A stretch of DNA of 64,000 nt, taken from assembly GCA_965153355.1 (NCBI GenBank), contig OZ231128.1, positions 41,912,001-41,976,000 on the forward strand, read 5' to 3'. Positions within the stretch are counted from its first letter, which is position 1; each line of letters begins with the position of its first letter. Below the pieces are notes generated by a model. The model made no database searches. It saw only the letters and a program-made list of their open reading frames with translations, and was not told where the DNA came from. The position numbers and the translations under genes are program-made. The stretch is from Flaccisagitta enflata (lineage: Eukaryota > Chaetognatha > Sagittoidea > Aphragmophora). Below, piece by piece: positions 1 through 12,287 of the stretch.

Positions 1-81
1 ATTTTAGATAACGGGGCATTAGAAAAAACAATGAAGCCAGGGAGTGATATTTCAAATATAGATTAGTAACGGGATGGATTG

Positions 82-388
82 CCCATGATAGCTGGCGTCA
101 TGGCATTTCCACAGCTGCAACAATATTGAGAGATTCAAGGAACATTGCTTGTAAATTTGCTATACTTTCCACAGTATGTCTGTAAGAATGTCGCTCATTT
201 AGCGGTTGCTAGTTGTCATGGATACGCTCCCTAGCAACACCAACGAGCGACATTCTTACAGAACATACTGTGGGAAAGTTGTAGCAAATTTTATTTTAAG
301 CAATGTTCCCTAAAAAAATTTCTCAAAATATTGATACTTTAGCGAGAATACATGGAAATGTGTTTCCATGGCAACCAGCTATCATGGG
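82..388. mobile_element. Hairpin MITE
   Basis: Near-complete inverted repeat about a centre near 235. CCCATGATAGCTGG on the left mirrors CCAGCTATCATGGG on the right, and the inner arms include CAGTATGTCTGTAAGAATG. No coding content. Transposase family unknown. Confidence 0.75.
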
Positions 389-1365
389 GAATTAATCATC
401 CTTTGATTAGTCTATGATCCAAATATTGCCCCCCTACCTTCATTCATCTTTCCACAATGCTTGCCCCCGTTATCTCAAGTCTAGACGAGATCTACTGTAT
501 GAATATAAAAAAATGTATCATTCCAGTCAGGAAATGGCTCAACTTTCTCAAATTCCTCAAATCGAAAATGGAAAACCCGATTTCTCCCCTACGTTTCAAA
601 AAGTCGAATTACGTAATTCGACTTTTTTCCAATAACCCGCTATGTTTTCTATCTCGTCGTTTGTTAAACCGGTGGCCTTTGTTAGCCTTTTACTTTTTGG
701 TGACAAGAGCGAAAGTATGTAGACAGTATACTAGTTGGCCACTTTATTCAAAAATAATCTGTGAAAAAAACCTTTCAAATATGTCAAATATATGTAGTTT
801 TACATCATTAAGTGACAGTAACTCTTCATATATGGGTTTTCAAAACGCTATTTCGAATCATTACCCCTGACAATATGGCATTTTTCATCATTGCCCCCGC
901 CCATTCGCACGTGTACTACTCGACTAAAAATAAAGTCGCACCCTATTTTGAGTTGAAAAATCAAAAAAAGAAATAATTCAAACATTTTTTTGTTGAACTG
1001 ATTTGAAAGATTTTCAGATTTTCTTTCATTCTGGACCAATCCCAGATCTTTATCTCAAACGGTTTAGGAGCTAGAGCATGTCAAAGTTATCTTCTAATTT
1101 GTAAAAATACTCATTTTTCAATGGGATTGCAAACTGAAAATGGTAATGTTTTTATTCATTCTTATGCCATTTCTAAACAAATAAAACTAGAATTTTCAGA
1201 TTGGAGCCAAATGAAAGATCTTTTCAAGAGCTTTCTAACGGTCTAAGATTTTAGTTAGTTATTTTGAAATTCAGTATAACAATTTGCCAATTAAAAGTGC
1301 GGCTTTTTTTATGAGTCGAGTAGTATTAGGTAGAGAAGTAAGATCGACCGACCATTTTCTTTCAC
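389..1365. other. Non-coding stretch with repeat relics
   Basis: No gene seen. A relic of the mariner-like MITE end (TCTAGACGAGATCTACTGTA) is at 480-499, and a short palindrome of the AAAAGTCGAATTACGTAATTC type at 598-625. Positions ~1030-1260 resemble the inverted arms found again at 37000-37110 and 37730-37830. Confidence 0.4.
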
Positions 1366-1496
1366 CTCTTGGCATTTGGACGCACATTCCTCTGTTGAAG
1401 CATGGATTTGGCCTGCAAACGTCGATGGCTTCTGTGCACCAAAGTCCAGAGTCCAGCGCTGATTTCCGGTTCTCGAATCCAGCATCACATTTGCAT
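1366..1496 (-). CDS. Multi-EGF protein, exon 7 (end of EGF5, start of EGF6)
   Basis: 131 nt, starting after TTCTTCAG with a single base that completes an arginine codon, then C-K-C-DAGF and LWC (cysteines 4-6 of EGF5). DVC, NPC and GMC then start EGF6. It ends in phase 1 before GTGAAAG. Phase and cysteine order fit exon 6 exactly, although the two lie about 39.3 kb apart. Known: EGF modules are often split by introns. Inferred: no intermediate exon was missed. Alternatively this is an exon of a second, similar EGF gene. Following exons are probably beyond the left edge. Confidence 0.65.
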
Positions 1497-1741
1497 CTGA
1501 AGAATGAAACATGTAACGTTTCAATGCTGAGGGATGAGGAATCTGAGATAGGAAACATTTGCATTTGAAGTGTGAAACATTTGACTCAGAAAAACATTTG
1601 ACTCATATGCTGAAAAACTCCATACGAGATTTGTTCCTGAAAACATGCACACATGTCGAGGAACGAATGTTTTGTTTGCTTTAAGATGCAAAGCCTGAGG
1701 GTTTAAGAATTCTCATTTCAGGTAACTCTAAAATCTCATCA

Positions 1742-1843
1742 GGAGGATGTTCACAATCATTGCCTACGCATTGCTTCGCAAGTCTTGAGCAAGGCTTGAG
1801 TGTTGCTAGGCAATGCTTAGGCAACGATCGTGAACATCCTCCA
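1742..1843. repeat. Short hairpin repeat
   Basis: GGAGGATGTTCACAATCATT at the left is mirrored by the sequence ending GTGAACATCCTCC at the right, around a short loop. Probably a small foldback element. Confidence 0.6.
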
Positions 1844-1980
1844 GTTTGTACACTACAGAATGCGAGCCTGTGACGCTGAGAACATTCGAACCAGAGGGTC
1901 TTGGACATTTGTTTTAAAGATGCAAAACATTTTGGAGAGGAAACTATTTTACTTGTGGAGGCCAATCGGATATAACTTTT

Positions 1981-2261
1981 AGGGCGTGTTTCTAGTGAAG
2001 ATCAAATACGCGTTTGTTCCCGTAAAACGCCTTTACAGCGTGAACACATTCAAAATTTCAACTGTCCCACAAGGGAGTGAGCGAAGTGAGTGAGCAAGCC
2101 TGTGAACGGAGCAAGCAAGCGAAGCGAGCAAGCAAGGCGAGCGTAGCAAAGAGGAGTGCTGTTGAGCGAGTGAGCAGAGCGAGCGGTGCGAGCTAACGAA
2201 CGTGGGAAGCGACCGAGTGGCTTGTTCAAAACGCAATTGTCTCTGACTAGAAACGCCCCCT
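1981..2261. mobile_element. MITE with CGTTTCTAGT ends, copy 1
   Basis: Ends GGGCGTGTTTCTAGTGAAGA and CTGACTAGAAACGCCCC are inverted copies. The core is rich in GAGCGAAGCGAGC-like units. Further copies lie at 36845-38052, 41754-41983 and 44331-44591, with a fragment at 42838-42872. Confidence 0.65.
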
Positions 2262-2445
2262 CAGCGAAACAAGATTAAAGGGGAAGAAATAAGAGTTCCT
2301 TTCTCGTTTGCTAATTCATTGGCAATGTGTTTGGATTTCCTGGCTGAAAATTTCTTCTTACCTATTAATCGTCTCAGGAACAATATTATGCTCATGCCTA
2401 CGCCAATGTTTAACACAAATTAACGCAACTACGTCTAGACCAGCG

Positions 2446-2822
2446 GCATTGTATACCAGCAACAGACATGGATATTTATTGCCATTTCTAGACATTTACG
2501 GTAAGATTAGTCTCCAAGTTTCCATTACCACTTAGTTAAAACGAATAATAGCCCCAATCAACCAGCAACTGAACACATGACTATCATATTAAGCTATTTC
2601 TACTTATTTTCGATGAAATTAGTCTCCAAGTTTCCATTGCCATGTCCAGTCCATAATACCACTTAGTTAAAACGAATAATGGCCCCAATCAACCAAGCAA
2701 TGTATAACAGCAACAGAACACATGGATATTAAAAGCTATTTCTACTCATTTTCGGTGAAATTAGTTTCCAAGTTTCCATTGCCATGTGCAGTGCATAATA
2801 TCACTTAATTACCAGTAATGGC
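2446..2822. repeat. Tandem repeat, about 3 diverged units
   Basis: Units share ATTAGTCTCCAAGTTTCCAT, a CCACTTAGTTAAAACGAATA segment and ATGGATATT...CTATTTCTAC. Period about 140 bp. No gene. Confidence 0.65.
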
Positions 2823-2929
2823 GGCTGTCGCCGTGAGGAAAAAAGTCGTAAGCATTGGTCACTTTTCACCCTGCTTTTGTCTTCAGTCATGGAATTTTTT
2901 TTATTTATTAGATCAAATCAAAAGCAATT

Positions 2930-3360
2930 GTATGTATTGATTGCACTGAAAATCAGAGAAAAATAGAACCGAGCCAAATGAGCTAGATGAGCTAAAATAT
3001 TCAAAATAATTCAACCAGACAACCAGCTTTGCTTACTGACATACTTTCTTGTATTTGCATGCTTAAATCAAAACATTATTTCATTTATCCTATTTCAAAT
3101 CAGAGAAAAAGAGCAAGCTAAATGAGCTAAATGAGCTAGAATACTTAAAAACACTCTCACAGATGAGCAGCTCTGCTCACTGACATATTTTTTGTATTTG
3201 CTTGCTTAAACAAGTATGAAAATATTCATTCATTTATTGTATTCAAAATCAGAAAGAACAGACTGAGCTAAGTGAGCTAAATGAGCTAAAATGCTCAAAA
3301 ACGCCCTCACAGATGAGCAGCTGTGCTCATAGACATTTTTTTTGTATTTGCATGAATAGA
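2930..3360. repeat. Tandem repeat, about 3 units of ~147 bp
   Basis: Units begin near AAATCAGAGAAAAA and contain AAATGAGCTA, GAGCAGCT and TTTGTATTTGCATG. Starts are near 2950, 3097 and 3244. Confidence 0.65.
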
Positions 3361-4377
3361 CTCCTTCATTGATCTTACACAAAATAAAAAAAAAATCAAT
3401 TTACTTACCCTATCAATTTTATTGGAGGCCCCAATCTGCCCTAGGAGACCCTCAACTTCCTAATAAGAAAATGAAAACCCTGTTTCTCTCAAATATGTCA
3501 AAAAGTCGAAGACTGACTTCGACTTTTTTCCCAACAACGAATAACGGTCCCAATCAACCAAACAAACAAACACGTGTTTCTTCCTTGCATTCTAAGACTA
3601 ATCGAAACAATTTCACTTAAAGTCATGAACAGTAATTGGCTGAAAACTGAAACGTATAAGAAAGGCTGTAACGCGTCAAAATAGATTAAGCTGTCACAAC
3701 TATATTGTTGGATATCAGTGATGAATTTCTCGGATTTTTTGTCTTTGATAAACGACTTATGTGAGTATTGAACATTGAGTGTATTACCCTTGACGGTACA
3801 AGGGGGGAAATCTTACCTGATTTGACCTTTTTTCTCCATTTGGCGATGTAAACAAACCTGATTGCGTCGTAGCCCCATTTTTGATTGTACCGTGATCGGT
3901 AAGATCATCACGCCAAACTTTTCCTAGTATCTATCTCTTCCCTCCGATGTAACAAGCTTACTGATGTTTGGCGTTTCTGCGGTCGAATTTACTATACATC
4001 GCTGACTAGCTAACTGATTGCAAATGTAAGTTTTATCTGTGCTAACTAAGGCTTTGCTCGACTTTGAAAAAGACAAAGGGAAACTATCAGATTGACTATA
4101 TGCAAATGAGGCTTTTATTACTCATTTTCAAGATTGGATGTTCTTTTTTGTGCGAAACCAAACTGTAAACTACCCTTATCAACTTACAGTCGCAAAATGT
4201 GATTAATACAATTTACAAGCACAAATTTTAATGCACCAAGTCATTCAAAGTAAGATAATGATGATTGTTCTTCAAAAAACGATCTGATATGATTCAAAGC
4301 CAGATACTAAGTAAATAAAACATTCTATTCAAACCATCGAAAATTACCTATAATCTATCTAAAAACCTGATAAGTAA

Positions 4378-4503
4378 AACAAGGCCAAATACACGGCACC
4401 CCAGTCGCGGCAGGGGCAGTTATACGATAATCGCTTGCAATAAAAGGTGATACAAGGAGCGACCAACATGACAAGGTGTAGTCGCGTTACCGTGACTAAA
4501 ATG
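4378..4503 (+). mobile_element. Pearl/HINE-like short element copy
   Basis: Starts CAAGGCCAAATACACGGC and ends AGTCGCGTTACCGTGACTAAAA. A second partial copy starts at 4768 and runs into the (CT)n array at 4889. The rest of 3600-4900 shows no gene. Confidence 0.55.
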
Positions 4504-4883
4504 ACTATTTAACAGAAAACTCGTCCAAATTCTCCCATTTGTATATTGTATATCGTAGATGACTTCCTCCTCGACTTCTTCTTCATGATTCTCTGAAACA
4601 GACTCAAATTCCGAGAAAGCCTGAATCGTTCGCTTGTCGTTTTTGGTTGTTGTCGTCAGCTTCTGTCAAAGCATCTTTGTACCGGAGATTTGTCAGTAAA
4701 CACTCGGCACTTCTCATCCTGGTCCCTGTTACGTGGACATTCAATTTTTTTTTCATTGTAGAACAAATAAGGCCAGATACATGGCACCACCGACATGGAC
4801 GGTTGGGCTGGGGCAAAAAAAAGCTTGCAATTCAGAAATGTTACAGAGGAACTGACAGACGGACGCAAAGAGTGTGTGTTCAT

Positions 4884-4888
<5 letters not shown>

Positions 4889-4968
<80 letters not shown>
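4889..4968. repeat. (CT)n microsatellite
   Basis: About 40 uninterrupted CT units. The open frames across it are artefacts of the repeat. Confidence 0.95.
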
Positions 4969-4971
<3 letters not shown>

Positions 4972-5185
4972 AGATCGGACCAATGCAAAGTAACGACTAT
5001 CAGGTCAATCGACAAAGCGATAAAGTATTGTTAAACCGTGAATAAAATATGCACCTTGAGGCTTGAGGCAGCTGCTGAAGGGGCTTCGCGAGTGGGTCGC
5101 CGCAGTGATTTTCACAGCCCAACTTCGCGCCATTGATGAGTAAGGCTGGGAGCAATGCAATCGCTCAAGACCCGAAAGCTTTTGC

Positions 5186-5432
<247 letters not shown>

Positions 5433-6523
5433 GACAGAGACAGAGAGACAGACACGCACATACGAACGGAAAGACAGACAGAGAGACAGACTGACAGACA
5501 CAGAGAGAAACTTCCATAGAGCTTCGCCATCTTATCTTAAACACACACACATACACAAACAAGCATTGATCATGAGTCAGACACACAGACACAGGAAAAG
5601 ACAGACAATCAAGATAGGATTAGAGACAAAAGAACAAATCTGAACAGGATATGAAAGCCAACCTGTCAATCTCATGGGAACATGAAGCATGCAGTTGACG
5701 GCAACGTCTAAAATGAGCGTTGAGGGCGAAAGCAGAACTGGAATCAACGGAATTCGTTTGACGCTATATCAAAGTGCAAATGAAAACAAAGTTAGACTAC
5801 TTGATTTGTTTTAATCTGACTTTTTAAAATTTTCAACTGGGTACCGGATTTCATTTGTTTTTGTTCAAACATGGCGATATTCAGAAAAATACATGTTTTT
5901 TAGAGACCTTGATAGATCTTCCGTCTGACCTGAATTGTTTTTTTTCTGGACGAATTGCCTCGTTCCAAATGCCAGTACGCGATCCTTCGAATCGATGATC
6001 GTTAGACGTTACAAGCGTCGATGATGCATTGATCCTTTGCCGCCGTCACGAAATTGTCTCTCTGAATCCCAATTGCTCTGATAGGGAGTCTTGTTAGGGC
6101 ACGCTAAATATTTGAAAAAGCTTTTCTTTAACAATATCGGATTCACAGAAAAAAAGCAATCAAGACAATGGTCATATCAGCGGTCAAGCACGCGAGATAG
6201 TTTGAATAGTGCAAAATGATCGGTTCTGACGCCCTCCTTTATTCTAATAACCCCTCATGCCTTTCTACATTTGTTTATGTTTAGCATTCCAGGATGAAGT
6301 TGGGTCAAGGACTCAAGGTATAAATGATGGCGGAAAGTTGGACTGATGGTTTAAAAACCAAGAAAGGCTTACCAAGAAGATTACTAAGATCCCCTGCCAT
6401 TTTCGTATTCACAGTGAACGTTCCTAAGTCGTTTGCGATCTCATCAACTTGCCTAAAGAAAGGACGCGCTTGAGCTGTTGACAAATTTGTAATATTTAAT
6501 TTAGTTAGTTTAAAAGTACTATT

Positions 6524-6675
6524 TTTTATTCGCGGACTAGCGACTCTGATAGGTTTTGTCCGTCCGTCCGTCAGTCTGTGAGCACGAGTCGAAAAGTGGT
6601 TAAACGAATGTTGTAGATGCGTGTCTGGTTGGGTGCGGGGGTGTGGATGGGGGTTGCCCACCCGTCCGCGACGAT
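6524..6675 (-). mobile_element. Pearl/HINE-like short element copy
   Basis: Reverse orientation: TTCGCGGACTAGCGACTC end, (GTCC)n core, then GCCCACCCGTCCGCGAC. Similar copies are described at 7121 and 42880. Confidence 0.5.
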
Positions 6676-7120
6676 GTTGCTTACAGTCTCAATGATAATA
6701 TAGTGAGAGGGGCAGTAAAATCGCTAGCAACCCTACCCACAGCCTGGATGGACAATATTACAGAGACAACTGAGGTACTGGCTTTAAGCTTATCCCAATA
6801 CTATTCCCGCCATCGAGGCGTTTTTCAAATTTCCTCCTCGTTCTGAAGATATCAGTCATAAACTAGCTAAATCAACACCTCAGAAAATGGCTGATTTTTA
6901 CCCTAAAAAGGGCCGCATTTTGATAACTAGGTTGAAAATACAAAATCGCCTCGATGGCGGGAATTGAATTGGGACAAGTTGTTGGGCACCACCTTTGTTG
7001 TCCGTGTGGTAGAAACCATTTCGGGTGCAGGTAGGGGTGCTAGCGATTTTGACTGCCCCTCTCACTGTTATATCATTGGTTCTGTAATATTTTCTCCTTT
7101 TCTTTTTCTCCTACTTATTT

Positions 7121-7512
7121 TTAGTCGCGTGCACGCGACTCTACACCCCGCTTCGTCGGTCCGTCCGTCGGTCCGTCCGTCGGTCCGTCGGTCCGTCGGT
7201 CCGTCGGTCCGTCCGTCACACTTTACTTTTTTTGTAATATAACGTCAACTCTTAGGTCATTTTAAGTTTTTTTTAGTCATTAATAGTTATTCTAAGTCAT
7301 TTTGAGTCATTCTAAGTCATTTTAAGTCATTCCAAGTCATTTTAAGTTATTTTAAGTTATTTTTGGTCATTAGGTTTTTTAGTCATCTTAAGTCCTTTTT
7401 GGACATTTTAAGTCATTCTAAGTCATTCTAAGTCATTCTAAGTCATTCTAAGTCATTCTAAGTCTTTCTTACCCTGTAAGTCTCGCACGCGACTTATAGG
7501 TGTTGGCCTTGT
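7121..7512 (-). mobile_element. Pearl/HINE-like short element with two tandem arrays
   Basis: Starts TTAGTCGCGTGCACGCGACT (palindromic end), then (GGTCCGTC)n at 7158-7217, then an AAGTCATTCT array (7254-7470), and ends CGCACGCGACTTATAGG...GGCCTTGTT. It is one of the longest copies of the family; the same decamer array reappears in opposite orientation at 23285-23480. Confidence 0.6.
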
Positions 7513-7518
7513 TCTCCT

Positions 7519-7571
7519 TCTCTTCTTCTTCTCCTTCTCCTACTTCTTCTAATTTTTCTTCTTCTTTGTCA

Positions 7572-7602
<31 letters not shown>

Positions 7603-7977
7603 CTTCTTCTTCTTCTTCTTCATCTTGTTCTTTATCTTGTTCTTCTTCTTCTTCTTCTTCTTCTTCTTCTTCTTCTTGTTCTTGTTCTTGTTCTTGTTCT
7701 TGTTCTTGTTCTTCTTCTTCTTCTTCTTCTTCTTCTTTATCTTGTTCTTGTTCCTCTTCTTCTTCTTCTTCTTCATCTTGTTCTTGTTCCTCTTCTTCTT
7801 CTTCTTCTTCATCTTTATCTTGTTCTTCTTCTTCTTCTTCTAGTTCTTCTTCTTCTTCTTCTAGTTCTTCTTCTTCTTCTTCTAGTTCTTCTTCTTCTTC
7901 TTCTTCTTCTTCTTCTTCTTCTTCTTCTTCTTCTTCTTCATCTACTCGCTTTGAATTTCTCTTCTTCTTCTTCTTCT
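7519..7977. repeat. (TTC)n microsatellite with TTG and TTA variants
   Basis: About 460 bp of CTT/TTC/TTG triplets, followed by (GTT)n at 8009-8040. The poly-Ser, poly-Phe and poly-Lys frames across it are artefacts. Confidence 0.95.
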
Positions 7978-8139
7978 TTATCTACTCGCTTTGAATTTCT
8001 CTTTTATTGTTGTTTTTGTTGTTGTTGTTGTTGTTGTTGTCATTATTCTTGTCATTGTTGTTGTCCTTCTTCCTCGGCGCTTCTTCTTCTTACATTTTTT
8101 CTTCTTTTTCTTATTTCCCTTTTTTTTTCTCCGTCTTTT

Positions 8140-8275
8140 TTAGTCGCGGACACGCGGCTCGACACCTTGCCGTGTCGGTCAGTATATCTGTCGGTCACAT
8201 GAATTGCGAGCGGTTTTAGCATTACTGCCCCTGCCCAACCTCCCCCGACTGTCTTGCCGTGAATCCGGCCTAGTG
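8140..8275 (-). mobile_element. Pearl/HINE-like short element copy
   Basis: TTTAGTCGCGGACACGCGGC end, short GTCGGTC core, then CTGCCCCTGCCCAACC and CCGGCCTAG. A further degenerate copy follows at about 8283-8400. Confidence 0.5.
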
Positions 8276-8451
8276 TTCTTTTGAGTCGACACGCGATACT
8301 ACACCTTGCAATGTCAATTGGTCCATCGGTTTGTCGGTCCCTCTGTCAGGATGTCACATTTACGAATTACGTGCCATTACTGACCTCTCATTCTTCGTGC
8401 TTTTTTCTTCCTCATGTCCTTCCTTGTCTTTAAGTCCCAATCGCGTAGATA

Positions 8452-8964
8452 TACAGTAGATGTCGTCTATACTTGGAAATACGGGGGCCCTCATATCATA
8501 ACTACCATTTGTGTCAATGAAATGAAACTGTGTGTGTATAATGCTTATGTCCTATAGGGTTGACGATGGGGTATGGCAGCTCTGTGGATAGAAATTTTTT
8601 TTGAATATACTGAATCATATTGGCTGCAGTTGAACAGCTGTAGGAATTGGTATAGTGGTTAACTCAATTGACTTCAGATTTATTTTGACCTGTAAATTTC
8701 TTTGAAGGTTCCAGGTTCGAATCCCAGGCTGGTTTTGCAATTAAAGCAAATAGATGAAGCTGAAATTCTGCCAAAAAAGTGATTGATCCTAAAGTTTTAT
8801 ACTATAAGTTTTTTTTGCAAGGTAAGCCGTAGGGGGATGCCATACCCCATCGTTAACCCCTTAGGGTCTATTCATTACACCAGCTAAATATCAGTCCCCT
8901 TATTGTACTGATGCTCAGGTTATGAGCTCCCCCGTATTTCCAAGTCTAGACGACATCTACTGTA
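8452..8964. mobile_element. Mariner-like MITE/foldback carrying a tRNA-like sequence
   Basis: Outer inverted ends CAGTAGATGTCGTCTA / TAGACGACATCTACTG next to TA, as in Tc1/mariner insertions. An inner pair (GATGGGGTATGGCA / TGCCATACCCCATC) makes a second nested hairpin. In the loop, about 8641-8736, a stretch with TGGTATAGTGGTTAAC and GGTTCGAATCC resembles the A and B boxes of a tRNA gene or tRNA-derived SINE. Confidence 0.6.
8641..8736 (+). ncRNA. tRNA-like pol III promoter relic (SINE head)
   Basis: A-box-like TGGTATAGTGGTTAAC and a perfect B-box-like GGTTCGAATCC are about 57 bases apart. The stems do not fold into an obvious functional tRNA, so this is more likely a tRNA-derived SINE relic. 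Confidence 0.4.
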
Positions 8965-9404
8965 GCAGTTGGTCGACTGAAGACTCGATCCAACCGTCGA
9001 CGCGATGTCGGTGTCGTCGATCCTTGGTCAGATGTCGATTGAAGCGTTGTTTCAAATGTTAACTCTGATTCAACTTTGGGCGATTTTTCGTTGATATTGC
9101 GGGCTTGGTTCCCGTCAACGTTCGTAGACTCACTGATACGATATCAGAGAGTAAAAAAAAATAGCAGAGGTAGAATACCTTCTAGGTTCAGTGCTGTACC
9201 CGTTTCCATTATAAATAACTAATGATTTACATGCAACATCTAGCTATCTACCTGGATACTTTTATGTCTTCAATTCTTTCGGTCTTTGGCGTAACGCTGT
9301 CTGGAAAATGATGTTCGACGTCATCATAAACACTGATCATTGACGTAGAGGAAAGCGATGTGCAACTTGCCCCGCCTGCGGAAATTCGATACTGGATATA
9401 ATCA

Positions 9405-9548
<144 letters not shown>

Positions 9549-10237
9549 TGCAACTAGCAGCTTTAATCGAGAATCACATTAAAAACGACCAAGACGATCG
9601 AAATCCACATAGCTTTTGTTTCGCTTATAACTTATCACTTCACATTTTTGTCCAATTATATTACTGAAGTCAGGGCTTTTGACACCCTTTCCGCCCACTC
9701 ACCCGCAATCGTAAAGGAGTACGGCTCCATCGCTTTCTACTCTACACGGAAGGCATGATCCGAATTGTGAACACTCGAAAACTCCGATTTAAAAAATATT
9801 TAATTCATTTTTCAATTTCATATTTCGAGTGAAAAATTCAAACTCTGCGAAGCGCGTTCGTCAAAACAGCGTACAAGCGTTCTCTAGCTCAATTCTAAAT
9901 CAGATTGACTTAGCTCGGTTGACCAGAATAGTCAGGCATGTGAAGCTTTTCAGTTTCTTGACATGTCCATCATTCACATTACATAGTTGTATAAGAGCCG
10001 ATATTTCAAGTATCGTTAAGATGAATAAAATTTACTCTATGGTCAGTTGCAAATTCGTCAGTTACCTCGCTGTCATATAGCCATGGGTAAAGAAAAAAAC
10101 GCACATAGCGTTTTTTGATGCCTTTTACAGGTTTGGTTTCAATAAAAAAATACAAAAAATCAGTGACCGTTTGAAAGATATTCGAAAGTTCTTCAAATCT
10201 AGACCAAGCAGAAAGTTGTCACTCAATTCGTTCAAAA

Positions 10238-10253
10238 ATGGGAACAGTTTACG
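10238..10253 (+). CDS. Candidate start exon of seven-transmembrane receptor 1
   Basis: A short candidate first exon: ATG GGA ACA GTT TAC G, then a good GTGAGC donor, ending in phase 1 as the next exon requires. Joined, it would give an extracellular start with a possible N-glycosylation site (NGT). Support is only phase and donor quality, so other start exons upstream are possible. Confidence 0.3.
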
Positions 10254-11049
10254 GTGAGCATCACCGTAATCTGTCAATTGAAGGGATTCTGTATTTTTAT
10301 TTCTGCTTTTAAAAGCATAAAAAACATATCTGACAAAAGGAAACTAAGAAAAATTCAAAAGAAAATGAAAATATGAATTATGGCATTTGTTAGAGTTTTA
10401 TCCAGTCGTTTCCATGGCATTCTGCTCCTTGATTTTTTTCGTAAACAAATCTCCTCCATCCGTTTTTAAGAAAATTATAAATAGAAAAGTCTGCTGAAAG
10501 AAAGAAAGAGAAAGAGCGCAAATAAAGCTTACCATAGGTACCTTCCATGATATTTTTCTATTTATTCTTCTGTTTAAAAATTGAAAAACCACTTGACCTA
10601 ATCATTTATGAAAGTGTAGGGTAATACCCTAATTCTAAGTTCATGCAGTGGAACAATCTTTTGCTCATGCATATACAAAATGTTGCCAAGCAAACCTTTT
10701 GAAGTCAATCTGTTTAGAAATGGTAATCAAACATAGACATTTAGTCCATGAATTCATGTGAATAAAAACGTCATATTTGGCACTTGTCAATTTAATATTT
10801 TTATTCAAATAAACATAACTCCTAGAGTTCATTAGTTCCATAGTTATTTTTTGCCCATGGTTATGACCTAATTTATGTCACATAAGGTATAGCAATATCA
10901 AATCACTAATTTCATGGGCTCTCTAAGAATTGCTTTGGTAAACCCTGTACATTTACATATACTTGTGCAAGGAAAAAGGTGGCATTAGGTGTTTCTTAAA
11001 TTATTTCCTTCTTGGGGATAATCAGTTTCATGACAAATCTTTTTTCAAG

Positions 11050-11108
11050 GTAATGGGACGGAGGACTGCGGCAGCCATATCTTTGGAGCGGAAAGTCAAA
11101 TGCACCAG
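11050..11108 (+). CDS. Seven-transmembrane receptor 1, short extracellular exon
   Basis: 59-nt exon between TTTTTCAAG and GTAAGT, phase 1 to phase 0, encoding NGTEDCGSHIFGAESQMHQ. The paralogue at 36292-36350 also has a 59-nt exon with the same phases and a shared D-C-G motif. Conserved length and phase in two copies is the evidence that this is a real exon. Confidence 0.6.
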
Positions 11109-11322
11109 GTAAGTGCACAATGCTGTGAGAGGCCAGTGGAGTTATTTTAAACATTGAATACGGCGTTTACCTCACCTTTACAATTCTTCTAGAAAATGAA
11201 GAAAAAATTACATGGAAATTAAAAAATGGGGGTGTGTTAAGTCCCCTCCCTTGTTACCAAAGCGGCGTGTTATATGACTTATATCATGCTCCGCTGTATT
11301 GTCTATTGAAATCGAAATCGCA

Positions 11323-11455
11323 AATAACAAGGCCAAGTAGGCCAATAAGGTGCGACGTGTAAATTGTCGAACGAATGCGTTACCCGACCAACCAACCAAC
11401 CGACCAACCAACCGACGGACACAGCCAGTTATAGAGGTGCTTTGTCGCACCTAAT
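11323..11455 (+). mobile_element. Short element, GGTGCGAC-ended subfamily
   Basis: Starts CAAGGCCAAGTAGGCCAATA, has an (AACCAACCGACC)n core and ends AGGTGCTTTGTCGCACCTAA. It lies in intron 2 of receptor gene 1. A sister copy is at 34917-35056. Confidence 0.6.
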
Positions 11456-11504
11456 AAACCCTTCTAGCTTAGAATCTACTTGGTGATTCCGGTGCATCGT
11501 TTAG

Positions 11505-11624
11505 GTCATGGAATTATATTCCGATGTTTACGATTTGTCCACTACTGTGAGCATCCCATATCATATCGCCATAACTACAATCGTGTTTCAGTGCCTTCTC
11601 TGCGTGACATTACAAGCTTTTCAG
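11505..11624 (+). CDS. Seven-transmembrane receptor 1, TM1 exon
   Basis: 120 nt (40 codons), phase 0 at both ends, between TTTAG and GTATGT. It encodes a short acidic stretch and the first membrane segment (IPYHIAITTIVFQCLLC), ending VTLQAFQ. The paralogous exon at 36664 ends with the near-identical QCLFCVTLQAFQ. Confidence 0.7.
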
Positions 11625-11702
11625 GTATGTGGTTACCATCTGACAGGTTTTTATCCACATGACACTGAATGGGCGATGTCTCCACTCAAATTGTCTGTAA
11701 AC

Positions 11703-11872
11703 GAAACAAGGCCGGATACACGGCAATCCAGTCGCGGATGGTTGGGCAGGAGCAGTAATGCGTAAACCGCTTGGAATTCAAAAATGTGACGGACGGACCG
11801 ACCTACCGACCAACCGACCGACCGACCGACCGACACGGCAAGGTGTAGAGTCGCGTGTCCGCGACTAAAAAG
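11703..11872 (+). mobile_element. Pearl/HINE-like short element copy
   Basis: CAAGGCCGGATACACGGCAA start, (GACC)n core at 11787-11832, end GAGTCGCGTGTCCGCGACTA. It lies in the intron before the main exon of receptor 1. Confidence 0.65.
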
Positions 11873-12287
11873 AGAGCAATGCTAAATTGTAGCCAAATAA
11901 GAAGGCTTATTAAGGTCTTTCAAATAGTTAAAAATACTGACGGTAATACTTTCGCTTAAGATCTTTTCGGCAAAATTAGCGATATGAAACTTAAAAGACC
12001 GTCGTTTTTTTGTTTTTTTTAATTTTTTTTCTGTTTTTTTGTTTGTTCTTTTTTCTTTTGTTTCTTTGGTGAGCCTCAATTAGGGTATGGGCACTGCTGA
12101 CCATATGCTGCCTTTACACTGCCATTTTTTTTTTCAACCCACATACTTTTTTCTTGACTCACAGCTTCCTTGGGAAAGAATCTTAAGTAAGGTTAAGTTT
12201 CCGGCCTAGGAACAATATTTGCTTTGATGCCTCAATTGCTTTCTCCGGATCCATACATACAACTGTTTTTCGGGCATTGTCTTCTAG

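Noticed and set aside
7500-7994. Long poly-Ser, poly-Phe and poly-Lys frames
   Set aside because: Direct translations of the (TTC)n array in several frames; no unique flanking protein.
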